A stretch of 64,000 nt of DNA from Leptothrix cholodnii SP-6. Its GTDB lineage: Bacteria; Pseudomonadota; Gammaproteobacteria; Burkholderiales; Burkholderiaceae_C. Made by a program: the position numbers and the translations under genes. The stretch covers positions 496,001-560,000 of the forward strand of contig NC_010524.1 of assembly GCF_000019785.1 (NCBI RefSeq). Direction: 5' to 3'. This document shows positions 45,651-55,091 of this stretch, in pieces. Under the pieces are notes generated by a model. The model did not search any database. It had not been told where the DNA came from and saw nothing but the letters and a program-made list of their open reading frames with translations. The first letter of the stretch is position 1; every line of letters begins with the position of its first letter.

Positions 45651-46805
45651 TCAGCTCTGCATCAGGCCGCGGGCGCGGGCGATCGACATCAGCATGCCCA
45701 GCGACAGCCCGAGCGTGACCATGGCGGTGCCGCCGTAGCTGATGAAGGGCAGCGGCACGCCGACCACCGGCAAGATGCCGCTGACCATGCCCATGTTGAC
45801 CATCGCGTAGGTGAAGAAGCTCAGCGTGATGGCGCCGCCGAGCAGGCGCGCGAACGCGGTCGGCGCCGCAAACGAGATCGCCAGCCCGCGCAGGATCAGG
45901 AAGGCGAAGCACATCAGCAGCAGCAGGCAGCCGATCAGGCCGAATTCTTCGGAGAAGGCGGCGAAGATGAAGTCGGTGGTGCGCTCGGGGATGAACTCCA
46001 GGTGGGTCTGGGTGCCCTTCATGAAGCCCTTGCCGGTGACCCCGCCCGAGCCGATCGCGATCATGCCCTGGATGATGTGGAAGCCCTTGCCGAGCGGGTC
46101 CTTGGTCGGGTCGAGCAGGGTGCAGACACGGTTCTTCTGGTAGTCGTGCAGCACCACCCAGTCGACGCCGGGTTCGCACAGGGTCGGCCCGGCCGCCACC
46201 AGCGCGACGACGGACACCCCGCCCACCAGCGCCACCGGCAGGATCAGCCGCCACGACAGGCCGGCGAAGAAGATCACGAAGAAGCCCGACGAGAACACCA
46301 GGATCGCGGTGCCCAGGTCCGGCTGCTTGGCGATCAGCGCCGTGGGCACCAGCAGCAGCAGGCCGGCGGCGACGAAGTGGCGCGGCTGCGCCCGGCCTTC
46401 GCGGCGCTGGAACCACCAGGCCAGCATCAGCGGGGTGGCGATCTTGAGGATCTCGCTGGGCTGGATCACCACGCCGACGTTGAGCCAGCGGGTCGCGCCC
46501 TTCTTGGTCAGGCCGAACAGGGCCGTCGCCACCAGCAGCACGACGCCGACGGTGTAGATCGGCACGGCCAGCGCCATCAGCCGCTGCGGCGGCACCTGGG
46601 CGACGACGAACAGGATCAGCCCGGCCAGCGCCATGTTGCGGGCATGGTCGACGAAACGGGTGCCGTGGTCGAAGCCGGCCGAATACATCGCCAGCAGGCC
46701 GCAGCCGCACAGCAGCGCGATGGCGATCACCAGGCCGATGTCGAAACCGGTGAACCACGGCCGCAGGCGCTGCCGGAAGGTGGGCTGATTCAGGCTGTGG
46801 CTCAT
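45651..46805 (-). CDS. rodA: Peptidoglycan glycosyltransferase RodA
   Basis: 384 residues, about ten membrane helices, SEDS family. Hallmarks are KKGATRWLNVGVVIQPSEIL, KQPDLGTAILVFSSG, TDFIFAAFSEEFGLIGCLLL and GVPLPFISYGGTAMVTLGLS. It polymerises glycan strands during elongation with PBP2. ATG 46805 overlaps the mrdA stop (ATGA), so the two are translationally coupled. It is the last gene of the elongasome operon. Confidence 0.97.
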   Translation of the reverse strand: MSHSLNQPTFRQRLRPWFTGFDIGLVIAIALLCGCGLLAMYSAGFDHGTRFVDHARNMALAGLILFVVAQVPPQRLMALAVPIYTVGVVLLVATALFGLTKKGATRWLNVGVVIQPSEILKIATPLMLAWWFQRREGRAQPRHFVAAGLLLLVPTALIAKQPDLGTAILVFSSGFFVIFFAGLSWRLILPVALVGGVSVVALVAAGPTLCEPGVDWVVLHDYQKNRVCTLLDPTKDPLGKGFHIIQGMIAIGSGGVTGKGFMKGTQTHLEFIPERTTDFIFAAFSEEFGLIGCLLLLMCFAFLILRGLAISFAAPTAFARLLGGAITLSFFTYAMVNMGMVSGILPVVGVPLPFISYGGTAMVTLGLSLGMLMSIARARGLMQS

Positions 46806-48841
46806 CGGGGGCCGCCGAGAAGAATCGGCGCACTGGCCGGTGCGGGTGCGGACGCGGCGGCATCGGTCGGCGTCGCCATGCCCGCGCTCATCAGGGTCGG
46901 CAGCGGCACGTCGGCGGCCAGCCGCTGCGGGCCGACCGGTGCACCGGCCTTGCCCAGCCGGGCGAGCGCGATGTCCTCCTCGCTGGGATAGAGACCGAGC
47001 AGCAGGTAGTCGAGCACGCGGCGTGCGATCGGCGCGGCCGCCTCGGCGCCGAAGCCGGAGTTCTCGACCACCACCGCCAGGGCCACGCGCGGCTCGTCGA
47101 CCGGCGCGAAGGCGGTGTAGAGCGAGTGGTCGCGGAAGTATTCGGCCAGCTTGGCGGCGTTGTACTTTTCCTTCTGGCCGATGCTCTTGGCCTGGGCGGT
47201 GCCGGTCTTGCCGCCGCTCGGGTAGGCGGCGCCGGCGAACACCCGCGTCGAGGTGCCCTCCTGCGTCACGCCGTGCATGGCGCGGCGGATCACCGCGACG
47301 TGCTCGGGCTTGAGGTCGAGCGGCTCGAGGGCCTGGGCGCTCGGACGTTGGCGGTCGTGGGTCAGCACGTCCTCGATCTCGCGCACCAGCCGCGGCTCGA
47401 AGCGCTTGCCGCCCGACACCAGCGTGGCCATCGCGCTGGCCATCTGCAGCATGGTGAAGTTGTTGTAGCCCTGGCCGATGCCCAGCGAGATGGTCTCGCC
47501 GGCGTACCAGCGCTGCAGGTCGGGGCGCTTGTACTTGCTGCGTTTCCAGGCGGTCGAGGGCAGGTCGCCGGTGCTCTCGCCGTCGAGATCGATGCCGGTG
47601 CGCCGGCCGAAGCCGTAGGGGTAGAGCTGGTCGTGGATCAGGTCGACACCCATCTCGTTGGCCAGCGAGTAGTAGTAGACGTTGCTCGACAGCACGATCG
47701 ACTTGACCATGTCGACCGACCCCAGCCCGCCGTCGCCGTGGCTGCGGAAGCGGTGGTTGCCGAACATGAACGAGCCGTTGTCGTTGATCACCTGGGTGGC
47801 GCTGCGCTTGCCGGTGGTCAGCGCGGCCATCGCCATGAACGGCTTGTAGGTCGAGCCCGGCGGGTAGGTGCCCTTGAGCGCGCGGTTGAGCAGCGGCTTG
47901 TCGATCGATTCGTTGAGCTCCTTCCAGCTCTCGTGGTCGATGCCGTCGACGAACAGGTTGGGGTCGAAGGTCGGCTTGCTGACGAAGGCCAGCACCTCGC
48001 CGTTGCGCGGGTCGATCGCCACCAGCGCGCCGCGACGCTCGCCGAACAGACGCTCGATCAGGGCCTGCAGCTTGATGTCGATGCTCAGGTGCACGCTGCT
48101 GCCCGGCGAGGCCGGCTCGGAGCGCAGGCGCCGCACCGGCCGCCCGCCGGCGCTGGTCTCGACCTCCTCGACGCCGGTGGTGCCGTGCAGCTCGCGCTCG
48201 TATTTCTGCTCGATGCCGAGCTTGCCGATCACCTCGGTGCCGCGGTAGTTGGCCCAGTCTTCCTCCGGCCACTCCTCCATCGCGGCCAGCTCGTTGCGGT
48301 TGATGCGGCCGATGTAGCCGAGCAGGTGGCTGGCGAGTTCGCCATAGGGGTAGTTGCGGAACAGCCGCGCCTTGATCTCGACGCCCGGAAAACGGTAGCG
48401 CTGGGCCGTGAAGCGGGCCACCTCGGCGTCGCTGAGCTTGGTGCGGATCGGCAGCGATTCGAAGCTGCGCGAGTCCTCGAGCAGGCGCTTGAAGCGGCGT
48501 CGGTCGCGCGGCTGGATCTCGACCACCTCGGCGAGCTGGTCGATCGTCGATTCGAGCGACTCGGTGAGCTGCGAGCGCGTGATCTCGAGCGTGTAGGCCG
48601 AGTAGTTGTCGGCCAGCACGACGCCGTTGCGGTCGACGATCAGGCCGCGGTTGGGCACGATCGGCACCACCGCGATGCGGTTGTTCTCGGCCCGGGTGGC
48701 GAGGTCTTCGTGGACCACCACCTGCAGGTACACCAGCCGGGCGGCCAGCAGCCCGAAGCAGGCCAGCACGAAGACCGCGGCCACGATCAGGCGGGTGCGG
48801 TAGCGCTCCAGCTCCTGTTCGACATTGCGCAGCTCGATCAT
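46802..48841 (-). CDS. mrdA: Penicillin-binding protein 2
   Basis: 679 residues. One N-terminal membrane helix (about 17-40), the pedestal/dimerisation domain, and the transpeptidase domain with Ser330 in PPGSTYKPFM, SSN in VLSSNVYYYS and KTG in SGGKTGTAQ. It crosslinks peptidoglycan of the side wall with RodA. The C-terminus has an Ala/Pro-rich tail. It lies 7 bases downstream of mreD. Confidence 0.97.
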   Translation of the reverse strand: MIELRNVEQELERYRTRLIVAAVFVLACFGLLAARLVYLQVVVHEDLATRAENNRIAVVPIVPNRGLIVDRNGVVLADNYSAYTLEITRSQLTESLESTIDQLAEVVEIQPRDRRRFKRLLEDSRSFESLPIRTKLSDAEVARFTAQRYRFPGVEIKARLFRNYPYGELASHLLGYIGRINRNELAAMEEWPEEDWANYRGTEVIGKLGIEQKYERELHGTTGVEEVETSAGGRPVRRLRSEPASPGSSVHLSIDIKLQALIERLFGERRGALVAIDPRNGEVLAFVSKPTFDPNLFVDGIDHESWKELNESIDKPLLNRALKGTYPPGSTYKPFMAMAALTTGKRSATQVINDNGSFMFGNHRFRSHGDGGLGSVDMVKSIVLSSNVYYYSLANEMGVDLIHDQLYPYGFGRRTGIDLDGESTGDLPSTAWKRSKYKRPDLQRWYAGETISLGIGQGYNNFTMLQMASAMATLVSGGKRFEPRLVREIEDVLTHDRQRPSAQALEPLDLKPEHVAVIRRAMHGVTQEGTSTRVFAGAAYPSGGKTGTAQAKSIGQKEKYNAAKLAEYFRDHSLYTAFAPVDEPRVALAVVVENSGFGAEAAAPIARRVLDYLLLGLYPSEEDIALARLGKAGAPVGPQRLAADVPLPTLMSAGMATPTDAAASAPAPASAPILLGGPR

Positions 48842-48848
48842 CGGAAGA

Positions 48849-49367
48849 TCATAGGGGCCGGTGCTTGTCCGGGTCGGGCGCGCGGCGCTGCGGCGCCAGC
48901 AGCAGCAGGCTCACCAGCGGCCACAGCAGGGTCTCGAACAGCGGCGACAGCAGCAGGCTCCAGCCCGGGAAATGCCCGCCGGTGGCCAGCCGCAGCAGCA
49001 GGGTCACGAGGTGCGCGGCGGCCATCAGGGGCAGCACGTGCAGTGCCTGCGCCGGGGTCGAGAACCACAGCAGCCGGCGGTGGATGGTGATCGCGAAGTA
49101 GCTCAGCAGCGTGTAGGCCAGCGCATGCTGGCCGAGCACGGCGCCTTCGTGCACGTCCATCAGCAGGCCGAAGCAGAAGGCCGCGCCGACACCGACCCGG
49201 CGCGGCTGGTGCACGTTCCAGAACACCAGCGCCAGCGCGACCAGGTCGGGCATCGCCGGCAGGCGGCCGAGCGGCAGCATGTTCAGACCCAGCGCCAGCA
49301 GCAGCGAGGCCCACATGAACCACGGGTTGACGGGCAGCAGCAGCTGGTCGCCCATGCGCGGCATCAT
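48849..49367 (-). CDS. mreD: Rod shape-determining protein MreD
   Basis: 172 residues with five or six hydrophobic helices and typical MreD pieces (PDLVALALVFWNVHQPRRVG and FGLLMDVHEGAVLGQHALAY). It is an inner-membrane partner of MreC in the elongation complex. Several Met codons at the start (MMPRMGD) leave the exact start open by a few residues. Confidence 0.95.
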   Translation of the reverse strand: MMPRMGDQLLLPVNPWFMWASLLLALGLNMLPLGRLPAMPDLVALALVFWNVHQPRRVGVGAAFCFGLLMDVHEGAVLGQHALAYTLLSYFAITIHRRLLWFSTPAQALHVLPLMAAAHLVTLLLRLATGGHFPGWSLLLSPLFETLLWPLVSLLLLAPQRRAPDPDKHRPL

Positions 49368-49474
49368 CGCGGTCGCCCCCCGGCACAGGGGTGCGACCGG
49401 GCCGGCGCCCGTTCGGGGACGGCGATGCGCTCGGGCCAGGCGTGGCGGCGGGTCATGGTGTTCACGGCTCCGGT

Positions 49475-50413
49475 TCAGCGCCTGGGGGTCGACTTGCGCA
49501 GGCTCAGGGCGTCCTTGTCGCGGCCCGCCGCCGAGGCGGCGGCCTCGGGGCGGACCGGCAACTGGGTGGACATCGGGTCGAGCACCAGCACATGGCGCAC
49601 GCCGTCGGCCTGCGCCACCGGCTGCAGCACGATGCGGGCGAAGTCGGTCTGGGTGCGCCGCTCCAGGCTTGCCACCCGCGCCACCGGCAGGCCGGGCGGA
49701 TAGACGCCGTCCAGGCCCGAGGTGCTGAGCACGTCGCCGACCTTCACGTCGGTGTTGGCGGCGGCGTAGCGCAGCTCCATGCCGGCGCTGTCCGGATCGC
49801 CGAAGGCGACGTTGCGCAGTTGCGTGCGGGTGTTGAGCACCGGGATGGCCGCGTCGCGGTCGATCAGCAGCGTCACCTCGGCGGTCAGCGGGTAGATCCG
49901 CGTGACCTGGCCGAGCACGCCGGCGTCGTTGATCACCGGCGAGCCGCGCAGGATGCCGACGTTCTCGCCGCGGTCGATCACGACCTTGCGGGTGTACGGG
50001 TCGGCGGCGTCGTAGAGGATCTCGGCGGCGTGGCTGCGGTAGGTCAGGCCGGCGCGCAGTTCGAGCAGGGCGCGCAGCCGGGTGTTCTCCTGCAGCAGGC
50101 GATCGACCTGCAGCGTGCGCTCGGCCTGCTGGGTGAGTCGCGCCTGTGCGGCGTCGGCCTGCTGGCGCGCCACCGTGATGCCGTCGAAATAGGCGCCCAC
50201 GGTGCTCAGCGCATCGACCGGCGCCAGCAGGGCGCGCTCGACCGGGTGCAGCGCCACCGCGGCGGCCGTGCGCAGCGGGCCGGTCAGGCCCAGGCGGGTG
50301 TCGGCCGCCATCAGGAACACCGCCAGCGAGGCGAAGAAAACCAGCCGCGTCAGCGCCGAAGGGCCCTGGCGGAAGAACGGTGGGGGTGAGCGATCGAGTG
50401 TGCCCAGCGGCAT
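49475..50413 (-). CDS. mreC: Cell shape-determining protein MreC
   Basis: 312 residues. A membrane helix at about 22-42 is followed by a coiled coil (90-125; RLTQQAERTLQVDRLLQENT) and the beta-barrel MreC domain (VINDAGVLGQVTRIYPLTAE; VGDVLSTSGLDGVYPPGLPV). It links MreB to the PBP2/RodA machinery. The C-terminal extension is Ala-rich and basic. Confidence 0.96.
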   Translation of the reverse strand: MPLGTLDRSPPPFFRQGPSALTRLVFFASLAVFLMAADTRLGLTGPLRTAAAVALHPVERALLAPVDALSTVGAYFDGITVARQQADAAQARLTQQAERTLQVDRLLQENTRLRALLELRAGLTYRSHAAEILYDAADPYTRKVVIDRGENVGILRGSPVINDAGVLGQVTRIYPLTAEVTLLIDRDAAIPVLNTRTQLRNVAFGDPDSAGMELRYAAANTDVKVGDVLSTSGLDGVYPPGLPVARVASLERRTQTDFARIVLQPVAQADGVRHVLVLDPMSTQLPVRPEAAASAAGRDKDALSLRKSTPRR

Positions 50414-50467
50414 GTCGGCAGTGAGCCCGCGCGAAGATCCCGCCTCAGAGCCGGCGGGCGTGCGGCC

Positions 50468-51853
<1,386 letters not shown>

Positions 51854-52153
51854 ATGGCACTCACCCCCGCGGATGTGAGTCGCATCGCCAACCTGGCGCG
51901 ACTCGAACTGAGCACGGCCGAGCAGAGCGATCTGCTGGTCCAGCTGAACGGCTTTTTCGGCATCGTCGAGCGCATGCGTGCGGTCGACACCACCGGCGTG
52001 GCGCCGCTCTACACGCCCTTGTCGGCGGTGCAGGACGTCAGCCTGCGCCTGCGTGACGACGCCGTCACCGAGACCGACCAGCGCGAGGCCAACCAGAAAA
52101 GCGCCCCGGCCGTCGAAGGCGGCCTGTTCCTGGTTCCGCGGGTGATCGAGTGA
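51854..52153 (+). CDS. gatC: Asp/Glu-tRNA amidotransferase subunit GatC
   Basis: 99 residues, the usual size. [20 protein letters not shown] at the start and the C-terminal [20 protein letters not shown] with FLVPRVIE at the end are family-typical. It wraps around GatA in the transamidosome that corrects misacylated Glu-tRNA-Gln/Asp-tRNA-Asn. It overlaps gatA by four bases (GTGA). Confidence 0.96.
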   Translation: MALTPADVSRIANLARLELSTAEQSDLLVQLNGFFGIVERMRAVDTTGVAPLYTPLSAVQDVSLRLRDDAVTETDQREANQKSAPAVEGGLFLVPRVIE

Positions 52154-53655
52154 GTGCCGACATGACCGAACTGCATCAGCTCGACATCACCGAGCTCGCC
52201 GCCCTGCTCGACGCCGGGAAGGTCTCCAGCGTCGAACTGACCCGCCACCAGCTCGCCCGCGTGGCGGTGCACGAGTCGCTCGGTGCCTTTCTGTGTGTCG
52301 ACGAAGACGTCGCGCTGGCCCAGGCCGGCGCGGCCGACGCCTGGCGCGCGCGCGGCATCGGCGGTGCGGCGCACCGCCTGCTGGGCGTGCCGATCGCGCA
52401 CAAGGACATCTTCGTCACGCGCGATTTCCCCAGCACCGCCGGCTCGAAGATGCTCGAGGGCTACCGCAGCCCGTTCGACGCCACCGTCGTCAGCCGCCTG
52501 TCGGCCGCCGGCGCGGTGACGCTGGGCAAGCTCAACTGCGACGAGTTCGCGATGGGCGGCAGCAACGAGAACTCGGCCTGGTTCCCGGCCCGCAACCCCT
52601 GGGACACCGGCCGCATCACCGGCGGCTCGTCGGGCGGCAGCGCCGCCGCGGTGGCGGCTCGCCTGGTGCCCGGTGCCACCGGCACCGACACCGGCGGCTC
52701 GGTGCGCCAGCCGGCCAGCTTCTGCGGCATCACCGGCATCAAGCCGACCTACGGCCGCTGCTCGCGCTACGGCATGATCGCCTTCGCCTCCAGCCTCGAC
52801 CAGGCCGGCCCGATGGCGCGCAGCGCGCTCGATTGCGCGCACCTGCTGCAGGCCATGAGCGGCTTCGACCCGCGTGACGCCACCAGCGCCGAACAGGCCG
52901 TGCCCGATTTCGTGGCACAGACCACCGCCTTGCGCGAAGGCGCCACGGCCGACCGGCCGCTCGCCGGCCTGCGCATCGGCTTGCCGAAAGAGTTCTTCGG
53001 CGACGGTGTCGCCGCCGACGTGCTGGCCGCCACCCGCGCCGCGCTGGCCGAGCTCGAGAAGCTCGGCGCCACGCTGGTGGACGTGAGCTTGCCGCGCACT
53101 GAGCTGTCGATTCCGGTGTACTACATCATCGCGCCGGCCGAGGCCAGCTCGAACCTGAGCCGCTTCGACGGCGTGCGCTACGGCCACCGCGCCGAGCAGT
53201 ACAAGGACCTGTCGGAGATGTACAGCAAGAGCCGCAGCGAAGGCTTCGGCGCCGAGGTCAAGCGCCGCATCATGATCGGCGCCTACGTGCTCTCGCACGG
53301 CTACTACGACGCCTACTACCTGCAGGCGCAGAAGCTGCGCCGCATGATCGCCGACGACTTCCAGGCGGCCTTCACGCAGTGCGACCTGATCGCCGGCCCG
53401 GTGGCGCCGACCGTGGCGCGACCGCTCGGCAGCCAGAGCGATCCGGTGGCCGAGTACCTGGCCGACATCTTCACGCTGCCCGCCAGCTTGGCCGGCCTGC
53501 CCGGCATCAGCGTGCCGGCCGGCAGCGGAGAAGCCGGCCTGCCGGTGGGCCTGCAGCTGATCGGCAACTACTGGCGCGAAGGCGCGCTGCTGCACGCCGG
53601 CCACGCCTTCCAGCAGGCCACCGACTGGCATCGGCGCTCGCCCGCAGCGGCTTGA
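52150..53655 (+). CDS. gatA: Asp/Glu-tRNA amidotransferase subunit GatA
   Basis: 501 residues from GTG 52150. The amidase-signature triad is complete: Lys85 ([10 protein letters not shown]), cis-Ser160 ([15 protein letters not shown]) and nucleophile Ser184 ([14 protein letters not shown]), with the exact spacing of characterised GatA proteins. It releases ammonia from glutamine for transfer on GatB. gatB, which normally follows immediately, is not there: the next gene is an Hsp70-like protein. A Met at codon 5 is an alternative start. Confidence 0.97.
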   Translation: MSADMTELHQLDITELAALLDAGKVSSVELTRHQLARVAVHESLGAFLCVDEDVALAQAGAADAWRARGIGGAAHRLLGVPIAHKDIFVTRDFPSTAGSKMLEGYRSPFDATVVSRLSAAGAVTLGKLNCDEFAMGGSNENSAWFPARNPWDTGRITGGSSGGSAAAVAARLVPGATGTDTGGSVRQPASFCGITGIKPTYGRCSRYGMIAFASSLDQAGPMARSALDCAHLLQAMSGFDPRDATSAEQAVPDFVAQTTALREGATADRPLAGLRIGLPKEFFGDGVAADVLAATRAALAELEKLGATLVDVSLPRTELSIPVYYIIAPAEASSNLSRFDGVRYGHRAEQYKDLSEMYSKSRSEGFGAEVKRRIMIGAYVLSHGYYDAYYLQAQKLRRMIADDFQAAFTQCDLIAGPVAPTVARPLGSQSDPVAEYLADIFTLPASLAGLPGISVPAGSGEAGLPVGLQLIGNYWREGALLHAGHAFQQATDWHRRSPAAA

Positions 53656-53770
53656 TGCGGACCGACGGGCCCGCTGCGGCCCGTCGGGACACGCGCCGAT
53701 ACCCGAGCGGCGACCCGTGCGACGCGGTGCGCCCGTATCATCCGCGCCCCATGTCGAACCGCTGCCTGCC

Positions 53771-55069
53771 GTGACCGAAGAAGATTTCTGCGCCATTGAC
53801 TTCGGCACCTCCAACTCGGCGATCGCCGTGCCCGACGATGCCGCGCCCTCGGGCATGACCCTGGTGCCGCTCGAAAACGGCCAGCCGACCATGCCGACCT
53901 CGGTGTTCTACCTCGCCGAGGGGCCCGAGCTTCAGAACCTGCCGCGCCTGTTCGGCCGCGCCGGCATCGCCGCCTACACCGAAGGCCATGAAGGCCGACT
54001 GATGCGCTCGATGAAGAGCGTGCTCGGCTCCAGCCTGATGGACCAGCACACCGACATCGGCGCCGGCCGCTCGGTCAGCTTCGCCGACGTCATCACCGGC
54101 TACCTGCTGCGCCTCAAGCGCAGCGCCGAGGCGCACACCGGCCGCACGCTCAAGCGTGTGGTGCTGGGCCGGCCGGTGCACTTCGTCGACGAAGACGACG
54201 CCCGCGACGCCCAGGCCCAGGCCGCTCTCGAGGCCGCCGCGCGTGCGGTCGGCTTCGAGTCGGTCGGTTTCCAGTACGAGCCGCTGGCCGCCGCCTTCCA
54301 CTACGAAGCCACCGTGGCCGACGAGCAGCACGTGCTGGTGGCCGACATCGGCGGCGGCACCTCCGACTTCTCGGTCGTGCGGGTCGGCCCGGCGCACCGC
54401 GAGCGGCTCGACCGCCGCGACGACGTGCTCGCCAACCACGGCCTGCACATCGCCGGCACCGATTTCGACCGCCGCGTCGAGCTCGCCAGCATCCTGCCCG
54501 AGCTCGGCTACGGCACCTTCGGCCCGGCCATCGGCGGCCAGCCGGCGCGCGAGGTGCCGAGCCGGATCTACTTCGACCTCGCCACCTGGCACATCGTCAA
54601 CACGCTCTACCGGCCGCAGCGCATCGCCGAAGTGCGGGCGATGAAGGTGAATTTCGCCAACCCGGTGCTGCATCAGCGGTTGCTCACGGTGCTGACCGAC
54701 CACCTCGGCCACGACCTGCTCGGTCGCGCCGAGCGCGCCAAGATCGAGGTGGCCGACGGCGGACAGGCGAGCATCGACCTGCGGCTGGTCGAGCGCGGCC
54801 TGCAGGTCACGCTCGAAGACGCCCAGGCGCAGGCCGCCCTGCGCGACGACGTCGCGCGCATCGTCGCCGCCGCGCACGAGGCGGTGCAGATGGCGGGTCT
54901 GGCGCCCGAGCGCATCGACGCGCTGTATTTCACCGGCGGCTCGACCGGCCTGCGGCTGCTGACCGACGCGCTGTCGGCCGGTTTCCCCGCCGCGCGGCCG
55001 GTGCACGGCGAGCGGCTGGCCTCGGTGGCCACGGGCCTGGGGCTGTACGCCCGGCGGCTCTGGGCCTGA
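53771..55069 (+). CDS. yegD: Hsp70-like protein (YegD type)
   Basis: 432 residues from GTG 53771. Hsp70/actin ATPase motifs are present: phosphate 1 CAIDFGTSNSAIAVPD, phosphate 2 VADIGGGTSDFSVVRV, and FTGGSTGLRLLTDAL near the end. The substrate-binding domain of DnaK is missing, as in YegD. I preferred 53771 because family members begin just before the first motif, and TATCAT at about 53735 looks like a -10. GTG 53717 would add 18 residues. It occupies the place where gatB is expected. Confidence 0.88.
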   Translation: MTEEDFCAIDFGTSNSAIAVPDDAAPSGMTLVPLENGQPTMPTSVFYLAEGPELQNLPRLFGRAGIAAYTEGHEGRLMRSMKSVLGSSLMDQHTDIGAGRSVSFADVITGYLLRLKRSAEAHTGRTLKRVVLGRPVHFVDEDDARDAQAQAALEAAARAVGFESVGFQYEPLAAAFHYEATVADEQHVLVADIGGGTSDFSVVRVGPAHRERLDRRDDVLANHGLHIAGTDFDRRVELASILPELGYGTFGPAIGGQPAREVPSRIYFDLATWHIVNTLYRPQRIAEVRAMKVNFANPVLHQRLLTVLTDHLGHDLLGRAERAKIEVADGGQASIDLRLVERGLQVTLEDAQAQAALRDDVARIVAAAHEAVQMAGLAPERIDALYFTGGSTGLRLLTDALSAGFPAARPVHGERLASVATGLGLYARRLWA

Positions 55070-55091
55070 ACAGGTCCGCTGCGCTGGCGGC

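Noticed and set aside
53738..55006. 422-codon open frame on the minus strand
   Set aside because: Antisense to the Hsp70-like gene with complete ATPase motifs.
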